From SZAS-103 sp038216155 (lineage in GTDB: Bacteria; Pseudomonadota; Gammaproteobacteria; Xanthomonadales; Xanthomonadaceae), in contig JBBQQH010000036.1 in NCBI GenBank assembly GCA_038216155.1, positions 1-32,149 of the forward strand: a DNA stretch of 32,149 bases. Direction: 5' to 3'. Positions 14,901 to 22,295 of this stretch are shown here, piece after piece. The position numbers and the translations under genes were made by a program. The stretch's first letter is position 1. Each line of letters begins with the position of its first letter. Under the pieces are notes generated by a model. That model was not told where the DNA came from, searched no databases, and was given only the letters and a program-made list of their open reading frames with translations.

Positions 14901-17707
14901 GTGATCGGCGCGCGAGACAGGCTGCGTGCACTGTTGCGCCACGCGTTGAGCAGATGCGCCGGCAGTGGCATCTCGGCCGGCTTGCGCAACAGGTCCATCA
15001 TCGATGTCAGCAGCGGCGGCACCAGTACGATCGCCAGCAGCCACAGCGTCCACTCCAGCGGTTTGGCCGCCAGCAGCCAACCAATCAACAGCAACGCGGT
15101 CAATGCCACCGACGCCAGGCTGCGGCGCAGGTTGTCGAGGATCTTGCCGCGCGACAGCCAAGTCAGCGGATTGAGCTCACGACGCCCGCCCTGCCGCCGG
15201 GTCCACGGCAGCAACCATGGCAGCAACTGCCAGTCGCCGCGGATCCAGCGCTGGCGGCGTTTGACGTCCGCCGCATAGCGCCCCGGATAGTCCTCGTACA
15301 ACTGCACGTCGCTGATCAATCCGGCGCGCGCATAGCAGCCTTCCAGCAGATCGTGGCTGAGGATGCTGTTGTCCGGAAAGCGCCCATCGAGCGCGCGCTC
15401 AAACGCGTCCACATCGTAGATGCCTTTGCCGACGAACGAGCCTTCGCCGAATACGTCTTGGTAGACGTCGGACACCGCGCGCGTGTAAGGATCGATGCCT
15501 GGCTCGCTGCCGAACAAGCGCGCGTAGCGAGACAGCCGACCGCCGCCCAGGCTGACGCCGACCCGTGGCTGCAGGATTCCGTAGCCGCGCACCTCGCGGC
15601 CGCCGGCGCGAGTTTTCGCGGGACCGAAGCGCGGCCGGTTGAGCGGATGCGCGAGGGTGCCGACAAATTCGCGCGCGGCATCGCGCGGCAACTGGGTGTC
15701 GGTATCAAGCGTGATCACGTAGCGCACGTTCCGCAGCGCCTGCGTATGGCCAACGATCAGCGAAAAATCACCGCGATCGCTGCTGCGCAACAGTCGGTTG
15801 AGCGCCGACAGCTTGCCGCGCTTGCGCTCGTGGCCCATCCACTTGCGCTCGCTCGGGTTCCAGCGCCGCGGGCGATGCAACAGCACGAAAATGTCGTTGC
15901 CGTCTGCTGCGTATTTGCGGTTCAGCCGCTCGATTGCCGGCGCCGCATGCGCCAGCAATTCGGCATCTTCGGGCAGCGTTTCGCTGTCGGCATCAAGAAA
16001 ATCGGTGAGCAACACGAAATGCAGGTGCGCATCGCGATTGGCGAGGAAGCGCACTTCAAGCGCCTCAATCAGGGCATCGATGCCGACGATGTTTGTCAGC
16101 ATGGTCGGCACCACCACCACAGTGCGCGCCGATGCCGGGATGCCTTCGGAAAAATCCATGCGCGGCAATCGGCGCGGGCCGACGATCAAGGTCACAGCCC
16201 AGTTGACCACCGAGATACCCAGGTCGCTGAAAGCGATCAAGCCCAGCAAGGCTACAAGCCAGGGCACCCACTTGGGCGCGTCATAGATGTGCTGCTCGCT
16301 GAGAAAGCCCGACAAAAATGCCGCAACAATCGCGCCAATGCTGAACAAATACAGCAGCAGCGGCGACTTGCGCGCGATTCGGCGCACGCGCATGCCGAAG
16401 GTCGGACGCATCCCGACCGCGCGTTGCAAGTCGATGAGGCCATCGTCAATCAGGTACCAGCCGATATGCGCCCGTGCCGGATCGTGCGCATCGTCGGCGC
16501 CATCTACGGCAACCGCTTCGCCCGTCGCGGCGCGCTGCTCGATTGCCAGCGCTGCTTGCCGCGACAGTTCGAGCGCCTTGTCGGCAACCTCGATCTCGCT
16601 CAACTCGCTGCGGCGCGCGACGCGCTCCAGCAAGTGACGATAGCGGTCGCGGCTGGCGAAGGTCATCTGCACGTAGGCGCCGGCCGGATCGCGGCGGAGC
16701 ACGTCCTCGACCACGCTCATCGTCTCGACAAATTCGCGCCAGTCCATCATCGCCAGAAAGCGGATGCTGCCGATGCTGTTGCTGATGGTCACCTGATCCG
16801 CGGCTTGGTGCTGATTTTCGACGTGCACCATGCGCTCGATCGACTGTTCCGATTCACCAAGCCAGTGTTCAATCCAAGTCAATGGAAGCGCAAGCGACGA
16901 ACTCTTTCCTTGCAATCGACGCGCAAGTTCGGCCACGAAGGCGCTGGTGAGTGGCGGATGGGAACGCGCCATGTCGGCAACGATCAGCACCAGATCCTTA
17001 CTGGCGGCGTCGGCGACCTCTGTCAGCCGATCGGCCCAGTCGTCGGCGATGTTGCGGTTGATGCAATCCAGCAGCACCCGCGCGCCGACGCGGCGCAGGT
17101 TTTCGATCAACGCCAGACGCAGCATGATTGGAAACGCCCACAGCTCGCCCAGGCGCAGCGGTGTCACCGATTGATAGGCGGCGACGAATCGACTCAGGCT
17201 TTCCGCATCGATGCGACCGTCGCCGTGTGAGATCGCCTGCAACGCAAGGTCGTACACACGCGGATAGCCGGCTGAGGGCCCTTGGGTCAGTCGCGGCAAT
17301 TGACGGCTGTAGTTTTTCGGCAGATGCCGCCGCGCGGTAAGAACCTGCTCCTCGATCAGGTAGAAGTTGTCGAGCAACCATTCCGATGCTGGCGTGATCA
17401 GCCGATGTGCGCGCACCGCTTGGGTCAAAGTCTCGCGCGCCTGCCTGAGCACACGCTCGTTTTCGGCAAGACGCGGGATGAGTTGATCCGGTGCCGGGGC
17501 GTCGTCGCACTGGTGTGCGGCCGCCAGCTTGCGGCCGTGTCGCTCCATCTGCTCGGCGGAAAACAATTGCGCGCGCAACGGCAGTTGGGCGTGATCGATC
17601 GCATCGAGCGAGATCCTGCGCGTAAATAGCCGGATCAGCCGCTGCCACGAGGCGCGCGAGCGCCGACGCATCATCGCGTAGGCCAGCCGCTTCCAGCGTT
17701 TCAACAT
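8951..17707 (-). CDS. ndvB: Cyclic beta-1,2-glucan synthase (NdvB/ChvB type, GT84-GH94)
   Basis: A giant 2,918-residue inner-membrane enzyme that primes, elongates and cyclises beta-1,2-glucan exported to the periplasm. Layout read from sequence: N-terminal cytoplasmic region (1-440); two membrane segments near 449-510; a GT84 glycosyltransferase domain (about 530-830) with LDTDTQLP near residue 668, GKGIYDVDAFERAL and QRWIRGDWQ near 815; more membrane segments near 862-905 and 990-1030; a glucoamylase-like region (about 1045-1560); GH94 sandwich-type segments starting near 1620 and 2100 (ENAHEFRLTPWHNDPV); and a C-terminal GH94 catalytic barrel with GDWNDGMNRVG near 2581-2591. The length is at the large end of what I recall for the family. 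The ATG at 17707 has GGAAG eight bases upstream. A Crp-type regulator ends 89 bases before it on the same strand. No frameshift or loss is apparent. Confidence 0.96.
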   Translation of the reverse strand: MLKRWKRLAYAMMRRRSRASWQRLIRLFTRRISLDAIDHAQLPLRAQLFSAEQMERHGRKLAAAHQCDDAPAPDQLIPRLAENERVLRQARETLTQAVRAHRLITPASEWLLDNFYLIEEQVLTARRHLPKNYSRQLPRLTQGPSAGYPRVYDLALQAISHGDGRIDAESLSRFVAAYQSVTPLRLGELWAFPIMLRLALIENLRRVGARVLLDCINRNIADDWADRLTEVADAASKDLVLIVADMARSHPPLTSAFVAELARRLQGKSSSLALPLTWIEHWLGESEQSIERMVHVENQHQAADQVTISNSIGSIRFLAMMDWREFVETMSVVEDVLRRDPAGAYVQMTFASRDRYRHLLERVARRSELSEIEVADKALELSRQAALAIEQRAATGEAVAVDGADDAHDPARAHIGWYLIDDGLIDLQRAVGMRPTFGMRVRRIARKSPLLLYLFSIGAIVAAFLSGFLSEQHIYDAPKWVPWLVALLGLIAFSDLGISVVNWAVTLIVGPRRLPRMDFSEGIPASARTVVVVPTMLTNIVGIDALIEALEVRFLANRDAHLHFVLLTDFLDADSETLPEDAELLAHAAPAIERLNRKYAADGNDIFVLLHRPRRWNPSERKWMGHERKRGKLSALNRLLRSSDRGDFSLIVGHTQALRNVRYVITLDTDTQLPRDAAREFVGTLAHPLNRPRFGPAKTRAGGREVRGYGILQPRVGVSLGGGRLSRYARLFGSEPGIDPYTRAVSDVYQDVFGEGSFVGKGIYDVDAFERALDGRFPDNSILSHDLLEGCYARAGLISDVQLYEDYPGRYAADVKRRQRWIRGDWQLLPWLLPWTRRQGGRRELNPLTWLSRGKILDNLRRSLASVALTALLLIGWLLAAKPLEWTLWLLAIVLVPPLLTSMMDLLRKPAEMPLPAHLLNAWRNSARSLSRAPITLACLPYEAAFILDAIARTLWRMAISRRNLLQWAPSSEVERTLGNSLGDSVRRMWIAPALAIGVAAALLLRRPEALVVASPILALWLLAPGLMWWLSLPRERERAQLSPGQNAFLERLARRTWAFFEVYVGPEDNWLPPDNMQANPETIVAHRTSPTNIGMVLLANLAAADFGFIGSGELLARTARTLETMQRMQRYRGHFYNWYDTRTLEPLRPHYISTVDSGNLAGHLLTLRQGILALADAPLLRPTVWIGLRRTLAILREALDKREPPALGGFERELDAACAAPPAELATCIRYLQTAAGYATEIGHETASLDDEAAFWIATLQRQCGSLLSEAQTWGQSGFDLRSTNSLREASMIAIDALPALARERLALIDVLSAQIAELARMEYAFLYDRGRHLLSIGYNVDEQRLDPGYYDLLASEARLCSFVAIAQGQLPQESWFALGRQLSATEGDPVLLSWSGSMFEYLMPQLVMPSYEDSLLDQTARSTVDRQIDYGELRGVPWGISESGYNTVDAHLNYQYRAFGVPGLGLKRGLAQDLVIAPYASMLALMVAPEAACENLQRLAADERLGRFGFYEAIDYTSARTPRGQDSVTVRSFMAHHQGMGLLALAYLLLDQPMQQRFASDPELQATLLLLQERIPKIAIFHPHAGEAADQPSASEQHETHLRIFATPASLLPAVQMLSNGRYHVMLTSAGGGFSRLGDIALNRWREDFTRDPWGIHCYLRDVASGEFWSSAFQPTCVPVQNYEAIFSDARAEFRGRKLDYDMHTEIAVSPEDDIELRRLRIVNRSRQRRTIEITTYAEVVLAPAISDELHPAFSNLFVQTELIRAKQAIVCTRRPRSHDEAPPWMLHLLAVHDVDINSISYETDRARFIGRTRSLADPRALELDERLSDSDGSVLDPMVAIRCRITLQPGQIVQIDQVFGIAATREDCVRLIDKYRDRRLADRVFDLAWTHSQVVRRQINASQSDAQLYERLAGLVIYSNGGLRAGPHVLMQNRRGQAGLWGQTISGDLPIVLVQIADADNIELVRQLVQAHAYWRLKGLAVDLVIWNEDQAGYRQQLQDQIMGLIAAGVEAHVMDRPGGIFVRLAQQMSLEDRVLLQSVARVIVSDADGSLSEQINRRRLPDALPMPLLPLLALPAPVTADAVVLAWPFDDADEKLQLDNGIGGFSADGREYVITLEAGEATPMPWANVLANAKFGCVLSESGVGYTWGENAHEFRLTPWHNDPVTDAGGEAYYLRDDESGRVWSPTPLPRRGAGRYQVRHGFGYSSWRHVEAEIASELTVHVDASESVKFAKLHLRNLSSRGRRLSATGYIEWVLGDLRARSQPHLLTEHDFANGVILARNPYNTEFEGRTGFFDADSDATHVQRSVSGDRAEFIGRNGSLRDPAALKREQLSGRVGAGLDACAAIMLGFELDPGGECTIVFRLGVARNSGKAIALAQRMQGAAVASASLDAIKAQWLQTLGTIQVSTPDPAFDLLANGWLLYQTIACRYLARSGYYQSGGAFGFRDQLQDAMAMVHAQPARVREHLLLCAAHQFPEGDVQHWWHPPLDRGVRTRCSDDYLWLPFAVCRYLQVTGDTSVLNESVRYIDGRAVNPDEESYYDLPLASMRRDTLYQHCVRALQRGLKLLGAQGLPLIATGDWNDGMNRVGEAGRGESVWLGFFLFDALQQFSTVARGHGDAGFADHCLQSAEQMRGNLEQHAWDGDWYRRAWYDDGTPLGSTSSDACQIDSIAQSWSVLSGAGDPKRVRQAMASLDKRLVRRDAGLIQLLDPPFDLTASDADTGQRLGHDPGYIAGYVPGVRENGGQYTHAAIWTVMAFARLGNRERAWELLRMINPVHHALTPEDVALYKVEPYVLAADVYAVAPHIGRGGWTWYTGSAGWMYRLMVESLLGLDVRGDRLRIAPCIPDDWPSYVMDYRHGNTLYRIKVVQGSTAGGKPTLLLDGAPQDELAIPLVDDGREHQVDVRIGIAASVN

Positions 17708-17796
17708 CAGTGCGACTTCCGGCGTGTCGGCATCAACCGATTATCGCGGCTTGCGCGACCCAATGCCAAGCCGATGCAAGCCTAAGGCGACTGCGC

Positions 17797-18549
17797 TCAG
17801 GCAAAAACAGCTAGCTCGCCAGCGACGCTACGCTGGGGTTTTGGCAGTGGAATCAGTCGCTCAGTCTCTCGACGGACAGTCTCGTAGCATTCGCAAGCCC
17901 TGGCGTGGAGCCCATCACGGTCGATGACGGTGATCAATCCGCGGCTGTAGCGGATCAGTCCCGCCTCCTGCAGCACGCCTGCCGCCTTGGTGACCGCCTC
18001 CTGACGCACGCCAAGCATGTTGGCGATCAGTTCCTGGGTCATGGAAACCTGGTTGGACAGCAGACGATCGAGCGTCATCAACAACCAGCGACACAATTGT
18101 TGATCAACCGAATGATGGCGATTGCATACCGCCGATTGGTTGGTTTGCACGCTAACGGTTTGCATGTAGCGCAGAAAAAGTTGCAATGACTCCATTGATA
18201 CCCTGCACTCGCGTCGCAACAGGTCTCCCCGAAGGCGGAAGCCACGGCCAGCAATCTGCACGACCGCCTGGCTGGTCGCAGGACCCCCACCCAGAAACCA
18301 AACTGTGCCGGCCACACCCTCGTTTCCGACCAGTCCGATTTCGGTGGTCGCTCCCGTGCTGAGCACCGAAAGCAACGAGACGACCCCAGTCGTCGGAAAG
18401 ATCACATGTTCAAAAATGGAGTGCTGCTGATGGACGATCAGTCCCAGCGGCAACGCCACTTCCTGCATATGGGGCGCCAGGCGATCAAGCGCTTCTGAAG
18501 GCAGGCTGGCAAACAGCTTGTTGCCGTAAATTCGGGTGTCGATCGACAT
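17797..18549 (-). CDS. Crp/Fnr-family transcriptional regulator
   Basis: A 250-residue regulator. The N-terminal half is a cyclic-nucleotide-binding-like beta barrel (LPLGLIVHQQHSIFEHVIFPTTG, then a glycine-rich ATTEIGLVGNEGVAG where the phosphate-binding cassette lies). The canonical RxAE of cAMP-binding proteins is not evident and no N-terminal Cys cluster of Fnr is present, so the ligand is unclear. Residues around 150-210 form a winged helix-turn-helix (MTQELIANMLGVRQEAVTKAAGVLQEAGLIRYSRGLITVID), which is typical. The ATG at 18549 is supported by GAGGAA about six bases upstream. It lies immediately upstream of ndvB on the same strand and may control it or be cotranscribed. Confidence 0.9.
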   Translation of the reverse strand: MSIDTRIYGNKLFASLPSEALDRLAPHMQEVALPLGLIVHQQHSIFEHVIFPTTGVVSLLSVLSTGATTEIGLVGNEGVAGTVWFLGGGPATSQAVVQIAGRGFRLRGDLLRRECRVSMESLQLFLRYMQTVSVQTNQSAVCNRHHSVDQQLCRWLLMTLDRLLSNQVSMTQELIANMLGVRQEAVTKAAGVLQEAGLIRYSRGLITVIDRDGLHARACECYETVRRETERLIPLPKPQRSVAGELAVFA

Positions 18550-18812
18550 AGTGTTTTCCTCGCGCTGCAGCTACGAACGCCGTTATTTGCGAGCAGAGGG
18601 TACGCGCTATTGATTCACGTATGTTAAAAAACGTGCATAGCGGGTGGCTGCTGTGCCGTGGCCAGGCTGATTGCATCGGAAGCACAGGCAGTGGAGGAGG
18701 GCGCGCTGGCGTTACGAATCCCACTTGCCAGGGCCTGTTCCGTGCGCCCTACCCCGGCTGCATCGGGTCGCACATCCTGTGCAACTGCCGTCGGATGTAT
18801 TCGTGGTGCCGG
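18550..18812. other. Intergenic region upstream of the Crp-type gene
   Basis: This holds 263 bases without a gene I can support. It must carry the promoter of the Crp-type gene, read leftward. A small dyad CACGT-N10-ACGTG (18616-18620 and 18631-18635) surrounding an A/T-rich core lies about 70-85 bases before that start and could be a regulator site. Open frames crossing it on the plus strand are shadows of the GGDEF gene. Confidence 0.4.
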
Positions 18813-19613
18813 TCAATCAGGCGAATCAGCGTTTTTTCGCGGCCAGAAAAACCGCCGCCGGCGGGCCAGGAAGCTTGGTTTCCCGCGACGCATTGCTCCC
18901 GCCGCCACGCGTAACAGATGCGAAGCCTCGTTGGCGTCGTCCGGGTACATCGCGATCCCGCCGGACATTTGCACGCTGACGGTGTGGTGGCCGATGGTGC
19001 ATGGCGCGCGCGCAAGGCGAATGATCTTCTCCATCGTCTCGCGCGTCGCCTCGCGGTCGAGCCCGGGCAGGACCACCACAAACTCGTCGTCGCCCGCGCG
19101 CGATACCGAATCGGCGTCGGTGATATGGGTCGCGATTCGGCGCGAAACTATCTGCAGCACCTGGTCGCCACAGTGCTCGCCCAACTGCTGGTTGCAACGG
19201 GAAAAGCAATCGACGTCCAACCAGATCAGTCCTACTTCAAGGCCCAGGCTCCGCGCGCGGCCCAACACCACCGGCAGGCGCTCGATCAAGCGAAGGCGAT
19301 TTTCCAATCCGGTCAATGGATCACTCTGGGCTTCGACCCGCACGCGCTCCAGTTCACGTGTCCTTTCGGCGACTAAAGAGTGCAGACGCTGCCGATTGGC
19401 GGTAAGTCGATCAATGCGATGCTGCAGCGCTTCGTTTTGGTGGGTCAGCTTTGCGTTTTCCTCGGCAAGCGACAACGCGGTAGCCTGCGAGGAAAGCTCC
19501 AGGCGCTCCGCGCTGGCGAGATCGAATACATTGGCGAAACTAGACTCAAACTGGCGCGCTTCGGCCAAATCGCCATCGAACCCGTTGACGCGCTGCAGCA
19601 ATTCCTGGTTCAT
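18813..19613 (-). CDS. Divergent GGDEF-domain protein
   Basis: A 266-residue soluble protein with an N-terminal helical, probably coiled-coil region (about 1-95) and a GGDEF domain (about 97-245). DPLTGLENR at 98-106 is a good domain start and WLDVDCF at 131-137 carries the metal-binding Asp. The signature is RAGDDEF (172-178), with Asp in place of the second Gly. The usual NDxxGHxxGD is NQQLGEHCGD, and the C-terminal ADxAMYxAK element has become AAGAMRRGK. The product-inhibition I-site RxxD reads TDAD at 165-168. The protein may therefore make c-di-GMP weakly or act as a non-catalytic partner. A basic tail (LARRRRFFWPRK) ends it. It lies between the nucleotidase and the Crp-type regulator, all on the same strand. 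Confidence 0.88.
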   Translation of the reverse strand: MNQELLQRVNGFDGDLAEARQFESSFANVFDLASAERLELSSQATALSLAEENAKLTHQNEALQHRIDRLTANRQRLHSLVAERTRELERVRVEAQSDPLTGLENRLRLIERLPVVLGRARSLGLEVGLIWLDVDCFSRCNQQLGEHCGDQVLQIVSRRIATHITDADSVSRAGDDEFVVVLPGLDREATRETMEKIIRLARAPCTIGHHTVSVQMSGGIAMYPDDANEASHLLRVAAGAMRRGKPSFLARRRRFFWPRKNADSPD

Positions 19614-19723
19614 ACCAGCATTCCCCAGCGGTCAGGCAAATGACGATGGAGTGAATTTAAGGGATGAAATGAGCGGCTTCCGTTCGTCACCGCACACTAG
19701 GGCGAGAAAACTGCTGTCAAGAG

Positions 19724-20734
19724 TCAATCGTTGGAAACTCCGTGCGGCACGTGACCGGCAGCGACGTGGCGACGCGCTGACTCAATGTTCTGGTTGGAAT
19801 CGTCGAAGAACAGGTCGGCGCCGAATGCCTGCAAAAACCGTCCCTTGTCGCGGCCACCAAGGAACAGCGCCTCGTCCAGCCGCACCCCCCATTCGCGCAG
19901 GGTGAGGATCACCCGCTTGTGCGCTGGCGCCGAGCGCGCAGTCACCAAGGCGGTGCGGATCGGCGAATCCTGCACGGGAAACGATGCCTGCAGGCGGTGT
20001 AGTGCGGACAGGAACTCGCGGAATGGCCCGCCCGACAATGGCTGGTCAGCACGCTCGTGCTCGTGTTGCGAGAAGGCGGCCAGCCCGTCGTGTTGCGAGA
20101 TGCGTTCGGACTCGTCGCCAAAGATCACGGCGTCGCCATCGAAGGCTATCCGTAATTGGTCAGAGCAGCGCACGCCGTTGAAATTGCCTGACCGCAAAGC
20201 TGGAACGAAAGATCTTGCGTCGATGTGTTCCATCGATTCCGCATTACCGCGCTCCGCTAGATCACGCGGCGGCAAAATGGTCGCCGCAGCGACGTTGTGC
20301 TGCAACGCGTTCCGCACCGACTCGGGATTGGCAGACAAGAACAATTGTGCGCCAAACGGCCGGATGTAAGGCCAGGTCGGCGCACCGCTGGTGAACACCG
20401 CGCGCACGATGTCCAACTTGTGATGTTCGATCGAATTGAAGATGCGCAAGCCGGTATCGCTCGAATTGCGTGAGAGCAGAATGACCTCGACCTGCGGCGT
20501 GTCCTGAGTTCGCAATGGATGGGTGTTGAGCGCCAGCAGCTTGCGCACCAACGGGAATGCGATGCCCGGCGCCAACGGATCGTTCTCGTGTTCGCGCTGA
20601 TGCCGGGCATATGCGCCGACGCCATCGCGCTCGAATAGCCCGTGACTGTCTTCCAGCTCGAACAGCGCCCGCGCCGTGATCGCCACGATCAATGGCGGCG
20701 GTGCTGCTTCGTTGGTCGATGACGGTGCAGGCAT
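19724..20734 (-). CDS. 5'-nucleotidase, cN-I family
   Basis: A cytosolic nucleoside monophosphate phosphatase of the cN-I (NT5C1-like, PF06189) family in the HAD superfamily, about 336 residues. Seen: the N-terminal family block IVAITARALFELEDSHGLFE, LLSRNSSDTGLRIFNSIEHH, the HAD nucleophile motif AFDGDAVIFGDE near residue 195, and the acidic metal-binding motif FFDDSNQN near residue 308. These match family architecture. The frame extends to a GTG at 20749; I choose the ATG at 20734 because upstream GGA is a possible, though distant, ribosome-binding site. Both remain possible. The gene is divergent from the antiporter; a perfect 9-bp dyad sits just upstream. Confidence 0.88.
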   Translation of the reverse strand: MPAPSSTNEAAPPPLIVAITARALFELEDSHGLFERDGVGAYARHQREHENDPLAPGIAFPLVRKLLALNTHPLRTQDTPQVEVILLSRNSSDTGLRIFNSIEHHKLDIVRAVFTSGAPTWPYIRPFGAQLFLSANPESVRNALQHNVAAATILPPRDLAERGNAESMEHIDARSFVPALRSGNFNGVRCSDQLRIAFDGDAVIFGDESERISQHDGLAAFSQHEHERADQPLSGGPFREFLSALHRLQASFPVQDSPIRTALVTARSAPAHKRVILTLREWGVRLDEALFLGGRDKGRFLQAFGADLFFDDSNQNIESARRHVAAGHVPHGVSND

Positions 20735-20754
20735 GCGTGCAGTATCCACTGACG

Positions 20755-20775
20755 GCGTCTCGCTGAGCGAGACGC
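20755..20775. promoter_or_regulatory. Perfect 9-bp dyad between divergent genes
   Basis: GCGTCTCGC-TGA-GCGAGACGC is a 9-bp perfect stem with a 3-base loop, located 6-21 bases upstream of the nucleotidase start candidates. It could be an operator or a 5' leader hairpin that masks initiation. There is no T-tract after it on either strand. Confidence 0.45.
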
Positions 20776-20906
20776 GCTGCCACCTCGACTATGAAACTTC
20801 AATCCATCGATGTCGAACACAGTCGCGATCGCCCGCTACAATCCATGGTGGGGAGTCCAACGGTCGCGTCTCAACGTGACACGGCTGACTGCTTCCACCC
20901 TTGAAC

Positions 20907-20912
20907 CAAGGA
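20907..20912 (+). promoter_or_regulatory. Ribosome-binding site fixing the antiporter start
   Basis: AAGGAA stands six bases before the GTG at 20919, favouring that codon over the in-frame TTG at 20901, which lies upstream of the site. Confidence 0.7.
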
Positions 20913-20918
20913 ACCCGC

Positions 20919-22232
20919 GTGCCAGAAATTGCAATCGCCTGCATCGTGATCACTGCGCTCATGGCGTACGTCAATCAGCGCTTTATCGGGCTGCCGACCA
21001 CGATCGGGGTGATGGTTGTCGCGCTGCTGGTTTCGCTCGGGCTGATCGGGCTGGATCGCCTGGGATTCAGCACGTTGCACGAATACGAAAAACACCTGCT
21101 GGGCTCGATCAATTTTTCAGAACTGTTGATGCAAGGCATGCTGTCGATGTTGTTGTTTGCCGGCGCATTGCATATCGATCTGAGCAAGTTGCGGGATTAT
21201 CGCTGGCAAGTCTTCGGACTCGCGGTGATGGGCACCGCGGCGTCCACCGTGCTGATTGGCGCCGCTGTGTGGTGGCTGCTTCCCTGGTTTGGCTTGTCGC
21301 TGGGATTCGCCTGGTGCTTGGTGTTTGGCGCATTGATCTCGCCGACCGATCCGATCGCGGTAATCGGCATCCTCAAATCCGCGCGCGCGCCCGACAGCGT
21401 CGGCGTCGTCGTCGCGGGCGAATCGCTGTTCAACGATGGCGTGGGGGTGGTGCTGTTTTCGGTGTTGGCCGGTATTGCGGTCAGCGGGACGACGCCTGAC
21501 CTGGGCGATGCCGGCATGCTGTTTGCACGCGAAGCCGGCGGCGGGCTGCTGCTGGGCGGCGCGATCGGGATCGTACTGTTTGCGCTATTGCGCAGCGTCG
21601 ACAACTACGAGGTCGAGGTCATGCTGACGCTGGCCGCAGTGCTCGGCGGCTACGAGTTGGCGCACCGGTTGCACGTGTCGGGGCCGCTGGCGATGGTGGT
21701 GGCAGGAGTCGCCATTGGTAACCACGGTCGAGCGCTGGCGATGTCGGACACCACCCGCAAGCACGTCGACCTTTTCTGGAAGCTGCTGGATCAGATTCTC
21801 AACGCGGTGCTGTTCGTGCTGCTGGGCCTGGAGCTTGTGCTGATCGCATTTTCTGGCAAGGTATTCCTGGCTTCGCTCGGCGTCATCCTGATCACGCTGC
21901 TGGTGCGGTTGCTGACAGTGGGGCTGCCGGTTGCCGGGTTGCGCAAGCGCTTTCGACTGCCCGCCGGCTCATGGAAAGTGTTGACCTGGGGCGGACTGCG
22001 CGGCGGCATCTCGGTGGCACTGGCACTCTCGCTGCCGTTCGGTGATAACCGCGACCTGATCCTGTCGCTGACCTATGCGGTGGTGCTGTTCTCGATCCTG
22101 GGCCAGGGCTTGAGCATCAAGTGGCTGATCGAGCGGGAGTTGCTGGCGCCACAACGGGCGGCGTCGGTGCTGGCGAATGCGACGGAATCGACGGGCAATC
22201 AAGGACAAACATCGAGCAGAGAAATCTCCTGA
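20919..22232 (+). CDS. Na+/H+ antiporter, CPA1 (NhaP-type)
   Basis: An inner-membrane cation:proton antiporter of the CPA1 family, 437 residues with about 12 hydrophobic segments. Key blocks: LLFAGALHIDLSKLRDYRW; the ion-path motif GALISPTDPIAVIGILK; and AGESLFNDGVGVVLF, whose Asn-Asp pair marks the electroneutral CPA1 transport site. Later blocks are LLDQILNAVLFVLLGLEL and TWGGLRGGISVALALSLP, both typical of NhaP. The GTG start at 20919 is set by an AAGGAA ribosome-binding site. A weak TACAAT at 20837-20842 might be its -10 box. It is a single gene; a hairpin follows the stop, shared with the convergent NAD kinase gene. Confidence 0.93.
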   Translation: MPEIAIACIVITALMAYVNQRFIGLPTTIGVMVVALLVSLGLIGLDRLGFSTLHEYEKHLLGSINFSELLMQGMLSMLLFAGALHIDLSKLRDYRWQVFGLAVMGTAASTVLIGAAVWWLLPWFGLSLGFAWCLVFGALISPTDPIAVIGILKSARAPDSVGVVVAGESLFNDGVGVVLFSVLAGIAVSGTTPDLGDAGMLFAREAGGGLLLGGAIGIVLFALLRSVDNYEVEVMLTLAAVLGGYELAHRLHVSGPLAMVVAGVAIGNHGRALAMSDTTRKHVDLFWKLLDQILNAVLFVLLGLELVLIAFSGKVFLASLGVILITLLVRLLTVGLPVAGLRKRFRLPAGSWKVLTWGGLRGGISVALALSLPFGDNRDLILSLTYAVVLFSILGQGLSIKWLIERELLAPQRAASVLANATESTGNQGQTSSREIS

Positions 22233-22233
22233 T

Positions 22234-22261
22234 CGTCATCCCCGCGTGGGCGCGGATGACG
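22234..22261. terminator. Hairpin between convergent genes (REP-like, possible bidirectional terminator)
   Basis: CGTCATCC (22234-22241) pairs with GGATGACG (22254-22261), and GCG/CGC pairs inside around a TGGG loop, with a two-base bulge. It begins two bases after the antiporter stop and ends 34 bases from the NAD kinase stop. CGTCATCCCCGC is typical of REP-like intergenic repeats. There is no T-tract. Confidence 0.55.
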
Positions 22262-22295
22262 GCAAATTGAAAGGGGTGTCGCCAACCTCAGGCAC

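Noticed and set aside
14954..17230. 758-residue plus-strand frame antisense to the glucan synthase
   Set aside because: Long antisense frames are expected in GC-rich codon usage; the translation is His/Gln/Arg-rich with no domain, opposite strongly conserved GT84 sequence.
18658..19905. 415-residue plus-strand frame opposite the GGDEF gene
   Set aside because: Ser/Arg-rich shadow translation; the minus strand shows a real GGDEF domain and nucleotidase end.
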